Source: Botrytis cinerea B05.10 (lineage: Eukaryota; Ascomycota; Leotiomycetes; Helotiales; Sclerotiniaceae). Taken from it: a stretch of DNA of 64,000 nt. A model generated the notes under the pieces. The model was not told the DNA's origin and ran no database searches. It saw only the letters and a list, made by a program, of their open reading frames with translations. The stretch lies in contig NC_037319.1 of NCBI RefSeq assembly GCF_000143535.2, forward strand, positions 372,001 to 436,000. The letters run 5' to 3'. Shown here piece by piece: positions 22,896 through 34,005 of this stretch. A program made the position numbers and the translations under genes. Each line of letters opens with the position of its first letter. Position 1 is the first letter of the stretch.

Positions 22896-25800
22896 CTAAT
22901 ACCCCACCCCATAACTCCCACATCTTCCCTCACCTCCTACCCCCTCATTAACAATATAACAATCCGCCTTTTGTTGCACACATTTCACCAAGGCACTTGC
23001 ATACGTATCGCCCCCCTCACCACCTCCATATCCACAACCCTGAGCATAAGTACCCACACAACTTTCGTATTGCGCGTCGCAAGCATCTTGACATCCTTGT
23101 CCACAATCCGGTCTTTGGTAACTCGGACTATTTTCTGAAGTTTTGGCCGTATAAAGCTTGAATGGATGTCCTGAGTTATAATCTGGTTGTAGATTGTTGC
23201 ATGTATAGCATGGAATTGGGATTGATCCGACAGGAGAATAGGAACTGTATCCTTGGGATGGATTATTAGGTTGAGCACAGATATTGTTGCATGTGGGAAG
23301 AGGAGTGATTGAAGTGGTAGATGTAGGTTTGGATGTTGAGGTTTGAATAGTGGTGGGACAGGTGTAGATACTTGTTTTCACACTGATCACCGGGGGTGTA
23401 TAGCCTGCGGGAGGATGCTTGGATTTACATCCGTTATTAGAACAAGAAGATCCAGGACAATAGCTTCCACAATAAGATTCAACTTCCTGACACCAAGTAG
23501 AAAATTGTAAACACTGGAGAGATCCAGAGAATCCAGCGGACAAAAGACAGGAAGTCAATTGTACAGCACAAGTATTTGCAGCAGCCAAACAAGAACTTTG
23601 ATCGGCGAAGGGAGGGAGGGGACTAGAACACCAGTTTCCAACTTTATATTCGCAGGTTGAAGTTGGAGTTGTGACAATAGTGGTAGTGCAAATTGTAGCG
23701 CTAGTTTTTGGTGTAGTCGGAGAGGCACTAGTGGATGGTTGCGTGGATGATATGGAGCTCGAGGGTGAAATCGGAGTTGTCGAGGATGTTGAAGCAGCTG
23801 AAGATACCGAGGATGAAGAATATGTCGTTGTCGAAGATTGAGGAATATTGGAAGGCGAAGAAAACGAAGAAATAGTGGAGGAAATCGTAGAGGAAGAGAA
23901 TATCGCAGACGTTGGTCCTGCTGTCGAGGAAGGTGATGATGATGGAGGAGTAGAAGGGATTGATGACTATAACACAGAATATTCAGTGCATGCATCTCAA
24001 AGAAACCATTTCATTGTAAAATGAGTATTCAAAGCAGTATTAGATAACGGAAAGAACTCTAAACATGAACATGAGACTGCTTCTTCATTTTAAAAAGATA
24101 GCCAGATGTGAAAAAGTGCGAAATTTAAATTCAGATTGAACTTACCGATGATAATAGCGGAGTAGATGAAGGAGGTAAAATCGAGGAAGAAGATGCGGGA
24201 GCCGATGAGTATGTCGTTGGTTGCGATGAGTAATATGGCAGAGAAACAGGTACGGAAGACGAGGATGGAGCAGCTGATAAAACGGAAGACTGGATGTTTC
24301 AGAGTCAGTACCGTTCTATTTACCAAGAAATCGCAGAAAAAATGATAATTCAGAGCTTTATAGGAAACAAAGGGACTTTATAGACTGAACTTTAAAGAGA
24401 AGTATGGGATATCTGATATTAGAGAATTTAAAGTATCAAACTGATTATTCTTACCGATGAGGAGGCTGGCAACGAAGAAGAAGCCGACGAGGAAGAAGCA
24501 GATGATGCCGGGGAGGAAGAAGAGGCTGGAGAAGAATAGGAAGAAGCTGAGGCAGATGAATACGACGACGAAGCGGAATTCGAGGGAGTTGATGAAGAAG
24601 AAGGCGAAGAAACCGACGTCGACGAAGATGATGGAGCGGCTGATGAAACCGATGACTACAAATTTCAGAAGTCAGTATCTATTTACCAGGAATTTCATGT
24701 GTGAGAATAACAGCAGGAATGAATTAAGAGTTAATGTGGTCATGTGATATAATATTTCAAAAAGATATTATCGTGTATGTTAGACTTACTGATGAGGATG
24801 CTGGTGCAGATGAAGCCGGCGAGGAAGAGGGAGAGCCTGGAGCCAATGAATAGGTAGACGAAGATGCCGGAGTGGAAGAATAAGGAGGCGGCGTGTAAGG
24901 TGGAGGTGTATATGGTGGAGGCGTATATGGCGGTGGAGAATAATATGTTGTGGAAGCTGCTGCAGATGAGCTAGTACTACTCGATGAAGAAGAAGGATAA
25001 CTCGAGCTGGATGAACTCAAAGTTGAACTAATGGTTGTTCCAGTCGATGAGGATACTGGAGCAGAAGCAGAAGTCGAAGTAGATGGAGAAGATGAACCGG
25101 TCGAAGATGATGCTGGGCCACCTGGATTACCATTGCAAGGGCTTTCTGACAACAAATCCTCCGCAACGTAGAGATATAAATTTGCTGCACCGCCGCATAA
25201 CTCGGTGGTATTACCATTACAAGTCATTTGACAATTTGACTCATCGACTTTTGCGGTTCCATTACCAAGTACAACACCACAATAACATTCTTTTGAATAT
25301 TCAACTCCAGCAAAAGCATAACCTCCTTCTTTGCATGCATGAAGACAAGCTTCGATTGTTAACTTGGCGTCGGGGATTTGATCTTGTCTCCATGCAAGAG
25401 TGCGACCATTAGGCCCAAGATCAGAATAACATCCCATTGGTGTGTAATCAGAAATGGTGGTATTATCGACGGTTGGGAATGTGGTATCTTGGTAAACAGA
25501 GATAATATCATTTCCACCGCACGATTCAGTGTTATTTCCAGTACATGGAAAAGAACAATTTGATTCTGATGTTTGTGGGCCACCAACAGAGGCACCGCAA
25601 AAGCATTGACCATAGCTGTGAATAGGTCAGTCATCGTTCGGGGTCTTCAAGTAGCAAAAGATAGCCATCTGCCATTGGTAGGTTTCGAAGTATTACGCCT
25701 GTACTTACTATTCCAATCCAGCATATTTGTATCCATTACCTACATTAGATTAGTTATCATTCGATAGAAGTTGAATTTCAAGACTTTACCTTTACAGAAA

Positions 25801-26027
25801 TCAATACAAATTTCAACGGTCATGTTTTGACTATTGAGATCGGTCCTGAATAATAAAGCACTTGGGGAGCTTGGATCTATGAAACAACCTGCGTAAACAA
25901 AGTCCGTGGTATTTGTACATGTAGGAAGTTCTGGTGCCCATCTTTCGGCTAGTAAAGGACCAGCATTAGTGCCTAGAAGGAGTGTCGCTATTGCCGTTGC
26001 AATCGAGAGCGAGGTGAAGCTCAACAT
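22896..26027 (-). CDS. Secreted WSC-domain protein with Ser/Thr/Pro-rich stalk and Cys-rich C-terminus
   Basis: Exons (minus): 25790-26027, 25709-25739 (31 nt), 24790-25615, 24455-24655, 24146-24289, 22896-23966; 836 aa, all phases consistent. A signal peptide (MLSFTSLSIATAIATLLLG) starts at 26027; an in-frame ATG lies 15 codons upstream. WSC domain 1 (about residues 38-130: YAGCFID, ICIDFCKGNGYKYAGLE, QCFCGAS, CGGNDIISVY) and WSC domain 2 (about 150-240: MGCYSDLG, ACLHACKEGGYAFAGVEY, ECYCGVVLG, CGGAANLYLY) are carbohydrate-binding modules typical of wall sensors and glycan-binding secreted proteins. A long Ser-rich linker follows, with a PPPYT repeat (about 24895-24945), encoded partly by two similar phase-0 exons. 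The last exon has a Cys-rich region (CLQFSTWCQEVESYCGSYC, CGQGCQDACDAQYESC). I see no transmembrane helix or hydrophobic GPI tail, so wall-bound or secreted is likelier than a membrane sensor. Confidence 0.88.
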
Positions 26028-28941
26028 CTCGGATGACGATGAGGCTAGCAAAATCAAAATACTGGCGAGCAATATGTGTCAAAAGAAAATTGGGATTGCT
26101 GGAACCACTTTTGAAATGAAGAAGAATAGACTTTGGGGATGGGCTGAGACAATATATACCTTTTTCGCACTTAGAAACGATGGTAATGAAGGTACAGTCT
26201 TCACAGAGACAAACATGGTGTTCATTTGTGCCAGCGACCAAAATAACTACGCAAAATTATCCATGTAGTCATTCCTAGTATTAAACACAACATTATTTGT
26301 AGATAAAATCGCGTGGCGCATGCATGGTAACTGTACAATCTTTCATGTTGTGAGCTATAGATAGTATGAAAACGAAGAGGTCTAGGCAAGAAGACAATAG
26401 CTGACTATCGAATTCCGACGAATTTACACTTGCTCGGCTTTTCAGCAAGCCGAAAAGATTGCAGATACATTTCCAAGCTACATTATGTATATCTATCTCG
26501 GTGAAATTATCGTGGATTATCACGAGTGGAAGATTTTGACAGCTTTGAGGCGCAGAGGCGTGATAAAGTTTTTTCCCCCGAAATCACTTTTAAAACATGC
26601 TGAGCATATTACTGATTCTTGACTCATCGGAGGAATTATCTATCATCATAATGTGTTCAGTCAGACTAACGGTTCATGTCTGCTTGAAATAGAAATAAAA
26701 AAGCCTTGAGGGTGTGATTGCTCCTTTCTTGTGAGCCCTGATATCAACCAAAACATGAAAGTAACATTATCTTTCCGAATCAATAGACCTTGTCCCCTTT
26801 CATCCCTTTTTAAGGTTACTAGATGCAATATAGTCAGGAACGCTAACATCAGATGTCCGACTTGAGATGAAAACCTTGTCGTGCATGTAACGTTATGGTA
26901 TCTAAACCTCCCTAGGTACCTCAAGTTTTCCACTTGGAACTATTGAAATGAAGCAAGCTTTTGCGTATCTTTGTGCTGCTGACATGAAAAATAGTGGAAA
27001 TTGGTAAATTTCGTCCTTTCATATGTATGCTACCGTGAACACAGCAAAATGCGAGTTCAATATGAAATGACAAGTACATCTCCAATTGAGGGGTAAGCAA
27101 TACCAATTGAAAGGATTTTTACATTATACTCTTCAAATAGAGAAATGACTACTTCGCCTGAAGAGGCTGAATTTATTCCCTAAGTCGTAAGCTGCAAAAA
27201 TATCCGTATAACTTCGTTGAACCATGCATGAAATCTTCTCCACACGCGGGGTCTCATTTTGATGCTGTTGTATAACCGCGCATTACGACTGGAGTACCAT
27301 CAACTCCGTATCCCAAGATTGTTCATTCGCTTTGAGGTTCCTATAGATTGGTCCTGACTGTCAAGTGTAAAGATTCTTATGCGGGTATTGTGCATTTATT
27401 TGTGCACCATGACGCGTCCACGAAAATAAAGGCTGAAGTTGTTTGGATCGTGATCAAACTTCTAGCATTGAAGTTTTCGTTTGTTTGGAATGTGTGGCGG
27501 TCCCTGAATTGAGAGCTCACTTGATCTCTCATAGATGATATTTTTTCGATTGTTCAATTGAAGGACGGTGGCAAGATACGATCGAGGTGGCGTACCCCTC
27601 TGTGATCGAGGACCAATTCCTTTTAGTTTTTCTCTGATCTTGTGTTTTTTTATCCTGAGATTTCGGCGCCTCTGAACTTGAAAGGCGTCATGAAGGTAGA
27701 CTTAGCCTATCAACCCTTGTCAGCCAAACACGTTCTTGTGCTCTTTCCCAGCAACTCGGACTATCACGATCAGATTCAAATCACGTTGAGATTCCTTTTT
27801 GATGGAGCAGTTGGAAGTACAAACCACCCAAATCCAACAAGGATGAATCTGCCGTGGCTGGAACCGTGAGGGAGGGGAAGCATCCTACCCGGCAACGCGA
27901 TGTTACATGCCAGATGCAGATGCGGGCTACAGTTGAAGCAATATTCGAAAGACGTTGTACTTGAAAGTCATAACCCGCAGACACATCGATAGATTCTTTT
28001 CCTTGTACCCAAAATACTCGCAGAAATATTGACACGTTACTATATCAAGAGGATTTCTGAGTAGCTGGACTGAAGCGGCGAATAAAGATACCTCCTATGT
28101 TGGGGATGAAAATGATTATTGGGAGGGGGAGAGGAAGAGGAAGAGGAAGAGGAAAGAGAGAGGAACAGATTTGAGATTATTTTCGACCAAAGAGGTTTCA
28201 TTGTGTCACGGTCAAAATAATGCTGTCGGTCTGTGCACGGAGAAGTGTCCGTCGATTTTATCATGACCACATTAAAAGTTGTGTGCCACTTCAACCAACA
28301 ACTTCAACTTGTTACAATTCCTTGCTGGAAATTTCGACGGCTTTCATCATAGTACCTTTCTTATTGTTAACATCGAACACTTGATTCGAAAATGCTCAAG
28401 AAAGACGAGCAGCTTTCAGTGCTTCTATACACAAGTGGCCTGCAGTAGGCTGTGAGGTTGACTTGTTTATAACCTTAACTTCTCAAATGAGGGCCGTCGT
28501 TATTTATACACCTATACCCAGATGTATGAGCATCGACACCGCTTTCTCAGCGGCCTTCGAACGAACTTTCGGAGTTCGGAGTTCGTCGTCACTTATCCAA
28601 TGCCTCACGGAGTACGAACCAAAGAAGATGGCAATCTGCTCCCGCTTTTTGCGTCGGCGTGTGTCATCTTTTGGCTTAGTCACTGCAGTCAGCAACAATT
28701 AGACGACGAGGCAACTGGACATGTAAGAATTCATACAGGCCGACGAAGACCTCAATCTGATGTTAATACGCGTCACTTATTACTTGCATGGATTGGTAAT
28801 AGATAACGAACAGTCCAACGGGTAGCTGTGCCGCTTTGCTATAAGTACGAAGATAATGTATGATATTGACCACTCTCGCCAAACTTCTTTCCAACAACTC
28901 ATTCCCATCGCCGCGCAAAGTTTTACTCCCAGTAGACAATC
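26028..28941. other. 2.9-kb intergenic region, no supported gene
   Basis: Nothing recognisable on either strand; all frames are below about 100 codons and look like chance. It separates the WSC gene from the GNAT gene (divergent), so it holds both promoters. A short purine repeat is listed separately. Confidence 0.4.
28129..28155. repeat. Short hexanucleotide repeat (GAGGAA)n
   Basis: Four to five copies of GAGGAA/GAAGAG in a purine-rich stretch; directly visible. It gives a run of Ser in an antisense frame that I do not believe is coding. Confidence 0.7.
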
Positions 28942-29667
28942 ATGCATCTCAGACTATTGAAGAGGGATGACTTGCCCGCTCTGGCTGATCTCGGAACTGA
29001 AGCATTTCGTGATGACAGTTTACAAACCATACTTTTTCCTCCCGAAGCTGTCGCAAATGGTTCCCTCCGTCGAAGTATCAATCTACGCATACGAAAACGT
29101 CTTGTTGAAGCCGGCACGCATTGTTATGTCTCGATGAGCGATGAGGATGATGAATTCTGGTCTGGTACCCCTGAGTTGCTTGGCTACGCTTTTTGGACGA
29201 GAGTGGGAAAGAGCGAAGCGGCGAAGAAGTGGCAAACTGATACTTTATTTTCGAGTATGATCTCTCCTACTTTCTATTTGGTCAATCCACTAATCATAAA
29301 AACAGAATTGGAAAGAACGTTGATAGGAGCAGAAATGTGGTATTCTGAATACTTCCTTGATCGCGATCGGCCTTGGGATAAAATCCATTACATGAGAAAT
29401 CTATCGATTGATCATTTTGGATCGATTCCAGAGTATTTGGAGTTAGCTGCATTAGCAGTGCATCCTAAATTTCATCGTCGTGGTATTGGTGGAATGATGC
29501 TCAGATATGGAATTGATTTGGCTCAAAAAGAACAAGTTCCCCTTGTACTCGAAGCTTCTCGTGCTGGAACTCTGCTATATACGAAAAATGGTTTCAGAGA
29601 AACTGGAAGAACAGAAATGTTTCCGGAAGTGATAGTAGTCGCTATGCAATTAGATCCAAAAATTTGA
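28942..29667 (+). CDS. GNAT-family N-acetyltransferase
   Basis: GNAT fold acetyl-CoA-dependent acyltransferase; substrate unknown. The N-terminal strand/helix is MHLRLLKRDDLPALADLGTE (typical R-x-x-x-x-D start). Acetyl-CoA motif A is LAALAVHPKFHRRGIGGMML, containing the R-R-G-I-G-G loop; motif B is PLVLEASRAGTLLYTKNGFRE (split: PLVLEASRAG, LLYTKNGFRE), ending with the Y..(L/N)GF element. The frame is open throughout (241 aa), but 29255-29305 looks like a 51-bp intron: GTATGA donor, CACTAATC branch point, ACAG acceptor. Removing it leaves 224 aa and joins DTLFS to KLERTLIGAEMW, which reads better for the family. I favour the spliced form, join(28942-29254, 29306-29667). Confidence 0.88.
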   Translation: MHLRLLKRDDLPALADLGTEAFRDDSLQTILFPPEAVANGSLRRSINLRIRKRLVEAGTHCYVSMSDEDDEFWSGTPELLGYAFWTRVGKSEAAKKWQTDTLFSSMISPTFYLVNPLIIKTELERTLIGAEMWYSEYFLDRDRPWDKIHYMRNLSIDHFGSIPEYLELAALAVHPKFHRRGIGGMMLRYGIDLAQKEQVPLVLEASRAGTLLYTKNGFRETGRTEMFPEVIVVAMQLDPKI

Positions 29668-30092
29668 TTGTCTATCGATTGGGGGGTTGAAAAGAATTAG
29701 ATATGTTTAGTGACCATGTATTTCATGGAAGACCTCTTGGCTAGCAATCTATTTCTCCTTCTATACTTCTTGATTGCATTGCAATATTTCTCCAACCACC
29801 ATTAGTTTGTCAATTCACTCTCACAAAAGCTTCTTGGATGGAAGGTCCGAATATGCCAGCTTTAGACTCTAGCTACAATTTATACTTTAAGAATTCCGTC
29901 ACACAAGCTCGGTGATGTCTCCATCTAGAATACCACCGATAGCCTTTTATGTTTTTTTAAGCATTTCAAACTTTCACAGATGGGCGAAAGTCACAGAGTA
30001 CTTTCCCACGCAGTTTTGTTTACTTTATATATCCTTCTTCTATACATCAGTCAGCTTCACTCTCAATTTTTACCCGATAGCCATTCTCAAAA
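29668..30092. other. Intergenic region, nothing recognised
   Basis: About 425 bp between two co-directional genes. It is pyrimidine- and A+T-rich and holds the terminator of the GNAT gene and the promoter of the next gene. Confidence 0.4.
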
Positions 30093-31758
30093 ATGACTTC
30101 CTATATGAGAAAGCACTGTAAAGCAATTAGTCGGCGCATGTCTGAGGTGCCAAGTTTGAAGACAATGTCAGAGATGAAGTTGTCCATAAAAACAACCCCT
30201 CTCGAAGAACCAAACCGAGATGAAGTAGCCCAAGAAGTCCAAAGGTCCCAGGACTTGCAGCTTTCTCGAAATGCGAATTCTGAGAATACTCTCAAGAATG
30301 CCACCACTTCCAAGAACAAAAAGACCAACATAACAGCTTCTCTGCTCCAAAAATCCAGGGACTCAAGCTCAAACTCTTCCGAATCAACCATTATCAATAC
30401 AGCTAGCTCACCCATCCCCTCCACATCCCTTTCATCCACCATTCCGACCACCACCACCACCAAATCCAACAAAAACGGTCCCGATGAAAAATACCAAATC
30501 AACACTCACCTGCTCTTCGAATCATCTTTCCCGGGCCACACATTCATCTCAGTGCATCTCCAACGCCTCCAACACGGTATCTATTCCGATGTCAATCTCC
30601 ACACCAAACATACCTTACACGTAACATTCATCGCTCTCAGCTTCATATTCCATCCCTCTACCCCCACGCACCGTTTTGAAAGCGCAGTGATCGATATCCA
30701 AGTCCGTGACAAGCGAGGAAATATGAGATTTCTAAAATATGCGCCGCACCAAGCATATGGGAAAATAAGCACCGAGAGTTTGAAGTGGAATTTTCAGCTG
30801 GGGGCTTCGCTGGGGGTAACACAGGGACCAGCAAATGTATGCGTGAAGCCGAGTATTGGGGAGGAGAAAAGTAAAGTCGTGGGGACGATGATGAAGATGT
30901 ACGTTTTCCTTTCTTTCCGCTTTTGCTGGGTTTTCTTTCTTTTTTTTTTGTAGTTGAGTCGTTGATTATGTATACATGTGTGTAAAGACAAGGTTCCACA
31001 CGCAGCACTTTTCACCATTCTACTCGGTATCCGGATACGCTGCTCCATTTTTCGCTCGAGGAAAATGCCCAGCAGGAATCGGGACTTCCGCGTGAATTTA
31101 CGTTTGTGTTTTTGCTTGAGAGGCCAAGTGAGAAACAATATCCGTCTGTTCATACCTTTCATTCTTCCAAGTTTGAAACACTTGAGCGTCGTATTTCTGA
31201 GAAACTGAAGAGTATGAGTGGGAGAGAAAAGAAAGATGGGGATGGAGATGGAAAATGCATGGAGTATAAATATGAAGATCTAGCTGGGGAGAAAAGAACG
31301 CCGAGATTGGAAGTTCAGAGGTTAGATGGGGATTTAGAGGAGATTTTCGGAGAGGTGGAATTTCAAATTGAGATTGAACCTAAAAGTTTGTTTTCTCTTC
31401 CCCATCTCCTTGTTTTCCTCTCCTATGCCCCTAACACAAATCCTCAGTATCCAACATACTCGCCCTCCCGTCTCTCCCCTCCCCGCTACCTACTATTTCT
31501 CGCACGATCGGTTCTATCCATAATAGCGCAGCACACACCGAAAGTACAAGAGTCCTCGGAGAAGTAGGCCAGAAATTTCCCACTGAGGGAACGCTAGATA
31601 GTATGGGAAAAGTTGAACATGAAGAGGCGATCGTGCATGGATTGTATAATTTTGCGAAGTTGGGAGGAGCGTTTGAGGAGCAGGTTAGTTTGCCGGGGGA
31701 GAGCGTAGGGAGTAGAGTGCCGGAGGTGGGTGGTGGGAGTAGTGGGGGTGGGAAATAG
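30093..31758 (+). CDS. Conserved-looking fungal protein, unknown function
   Basis: Exons 30093-30898, 30988-31385, 31448-31758; 504 aa, phases consistent. I do not recognise the family. The first ~130 residues are polar and low-complexity with Ser/Thr/Asn runs (TASSPIPSTSLSS, TTTTTKSNKN). The middle part (residues 133-350) is likely folded: INTHLLFESSFPGHTFISV, HRFESAVIDIQVRDKRG, FLKYAPHQAYGK, ESLKWNFQLGASLGVTQGP and, after intron 1, REFTFVFLLERPSE. The end has an Arg/Lys-rich stretch (SGREKKDGDGDGK), a strand-like FGEVEFQIEIE, and after intron 2 a Gly/Ser tail. Alternating hydrophobic patterns suggest a beta-rich domain. There is no signal peptide or transmembrane segment. The acceptor of intron 1 (30987) was chosen because the next AG gives an early stop. 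Confidence 0.8.
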
Positions 31759-32396
31759 AAGGATGGGGTATGGTAAGGAAAACGGAAGAGGATAAAAGCG
31801 GTGGATGGCAGACTGTGGAAGTATATAAGAGAAACCTGCATGAAAAGACATGTGGATTGGATGAGCTAGTTTATAGGTAACGGGTGGTATAACGTATCTT
31901 GTACGAAACTTCATCTCATATCCCATATATCTTTAAGGAAAGCAAGTCATCAAATTGCATCGGTCATGCATACCTTCGCTCTGTCCTTAGATTTTTGTTT
32001 CATGATCATCTGCCATTCAAGAAAGTTCATCAATCAGTGATCGAGATCTTTCTTCGGACAGAAACCTAGGTTTGACGTCAAGCTAGAAAGCTGAAGATAA
32101 CTCAATTCATTTTCGTGGATGTTTGAACATGTCGCGAAATGGTGGGCGGAAAAGAAAAGGCGACCTTATAATTGAATAAGCTCTATCTCCCATATAGATG
32201 TCACCCATCCGCATCCCCAGATGTTCATTGCCATAACTCTCGTATGCCTTAAAATCTCCCAAGGTAAATATTCAATCCTCCCCAGCCAGCAATACGGCGT
32301 GGTCTCTCGCGGGAGATATTAATCTCAACCGCCATCCTCAAACTCCACACATATCATCCTCGAATCAAAATTGGAACCCTATTCACATTTAACTCA
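31759..32396. other. Convergent intergenic region
   Basis: About 640 bp between the 3' ends of two convergent genes. No coding or RNA feature is visible; it presumably holds both 3' UTRs. Confidence 0.4.
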
Positions 32397-32984
32397 TCAC
32401 CAGACATCCTCTGGCATAACCTCAAAACTCTCCCCATTTTCTCTAACATGTTTAAGATTCTTATCCCTCCTCAATGGTTTTCGCATATCATACGCATCCT
32501 CCCCCTCTCCCTCGTCCACCTCTTCTCCCCCCACAAACTCATTGTAGTATCCTTTAACCGTCCTGAAAACACTATATCCCAATCCTTTATAAAGTTCCTG
32601 CGCGATCATATTACTTTTCCTCACAAACAAATCCACAAACCAAGCATCATATTCTTCTCCTCCTTTCTCCAAGACTTGAGACAAAGTCCTCGCAAGCCCC
32701 AATCGTCGCGCGGAGGGAGAAACGGTGAGAGCAGTAATATGGGCGTGCCATGGCAGGTAATGCGGAGACTGTGAGAGAAGCATGGACTGTGGAGATGATT
32801 CTGTTTTGCCCATTATGTAGCCGGTGATAGCAGAAGAGGGGGAGAGCGCGACGGTAAAGAGATGTGGCCATCGTGCTAGATAGGAGAAATAGAAACTGAG
32901 ATCGTAGGTTTCAGTCAAGGGGTCGAGGTTTGTAGGATTAAATTTCAGGACATCCAGAGCGGAAAAAGGGCGGAGGGTTGTCAT
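32397..32984 (-). CDS. NAT3: NatB catalytic subunit Naa20 (Nat3)
   Basis: N-terminal acetyltransferase NatB, which acetylates nascent proteins starting with Met-Asp/Glu/Asn/Gln at the ribosome, with the auxiliary subunit Mdm20/Naa25 (not in this window). Single exon, 195 aa, close to the usual 175-195. Highly characteristic motifs: MTTLRPFSALDVLKFNPTNL at the start, LDPLTETYDLSFYFSYLARW (split: LDPLTETYDL, FYFSYLARWP), GYIMGK, HAHITALTVSPSARRLGLA with the R-R-L-G-L-A acetyl-CoA loop, FVDLFVRKSN, LYKGLGYSVFRTVKGYY and EDAYDMRKPLRRD. Identity is close to certain. Two GNAT-fold genes lie within 4 kb here, but they belong to different subfamilies. Confidence 0.96.
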   Translation of the reverse strand: MTTLRPFSALDVLKFNPTNLDPLTETYDLSFYFSYLARWPHLFTVALSPSSAITGYIMGKTESSPQSMLLSQSPHYLPWHAHITALTVSPSARRLGLARTLSQVLEKGGEEYDAWFVDLFVRKSNMIAQELYKGLGYSVFRTVKGYYNEFVGGEEVDEGEGEDAYDMRKPLRRDKNLKHVRENGESFEVMPEDVW

Positions 32985-34005
32985 TTTGATGAAGGGTAGT
33001 GGATTGATGGTTCTTGAATTGATGTCAGGGTGGTAATTCTTAGGCTGCTTGGGGTTCTGATCAATGATGTTGTCCCCAAAGGACTGTTGTGTTGTAGAGT
33101 GTACGATGTATCAGGGTTTGGTATATCTTGTGAGAAATTTGGAGAGTATGATGAGTCGTGGGAGGATTCAAGCGTCATGGAAGATAGTTTGGAGCCACAG
33201 CACAACTCAAAACCATAAACCAAAAATATATTGCCATTTGTCACCGCTATCATCAAGTACCGAACGCCGATGATATTGCGGCACATCAAAAATCGACCGT
33301 CGCAAGGAACTTGCTTGTCTATTGGTTTGGACTTTCGCCTTTTACACTTCCAAAACACCAAACTGATATGTTCAACTGAGGGAAGGCCAAAATGGAACAG
33401 TAGGTACGAATTCTTTCCTGTCAGCCGCGCAGATAGACGCCTCTCTCGCCTCGACCTACCTCATCGCCAAGTGTCACATCATCTGAGATAAGGATTAGAC
33501 TTCCAGGGACCCATCAATCCTCCTCGCCAAACCATCTTGCACGGTGTTTTATTACTCTGCGCTGGTTCATAATAATCATAAAAGCGAGATTTGATATCAC
33601 CTTGGGGGACTACCCTGTTGACCTTAACTGTCTATAACAAGGTTCAAGTGTCTTTGAGTTTCCACGTCGACAATACAGCGAAGAAGGAAAAGAAACATTG
33701 TTGTTTTACTAACCATCTATATTTGTGCGCGGAGTCATAATCACTCACTCATACCATTATACTACGACTCCTACGACTTTGCTACGGCTTTTTAGGAATA
33801 CGAATATTGGTTCATATTGCAGATCGAAATAAATTCGTGTTAGGAAATCGAATAGGAGAGAATATATTACATACAACTGTGGGAAATCTATGCCACAACA
33901 AACAGAAGGAAAACATAGAAGCACACCACCGCATACGATTCTGAATCACGAAATTTCCTACAAACAATAGAAAGACCGAGAAGCTAAACTTCGATACCTC
34001 TCAAA
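32985..34005. other. Divergent promoter region
   Basis: About 1 kb between the divergent Naa20 gene and the 34.0 kb gene. No supported gene; it holds both promoters and leaders. Confidence 0.4.

Noticed and set aside
23555..23995. Minus-strand Leu/Arg/His-rich frame of 146 codons
   Set aside because: Out-of-frame shadow of the Ser/Thr-rich WSC exon on the same strand.
24457..24747. Plus-strand Lys/Arg-rich frame of 96 codons
   Set aside because: Antisense of the Ser-rich WSC exon; composition is explained by TCT/TCC codons read backwards.
28463..28806. Overlapping frames on both strands around 28.5-28.8 kb
   Set aside because: No recognisable motif, no plausible intron links, and frames compete on both strands.
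31594..31926. Minus-strand frame of 110 codons at the end of the 30.1 kb gene
   Set aside because: Antisense of exon 3 and its 3' UTR; Pro/Ser composition comes from the opposite G-rich strand.
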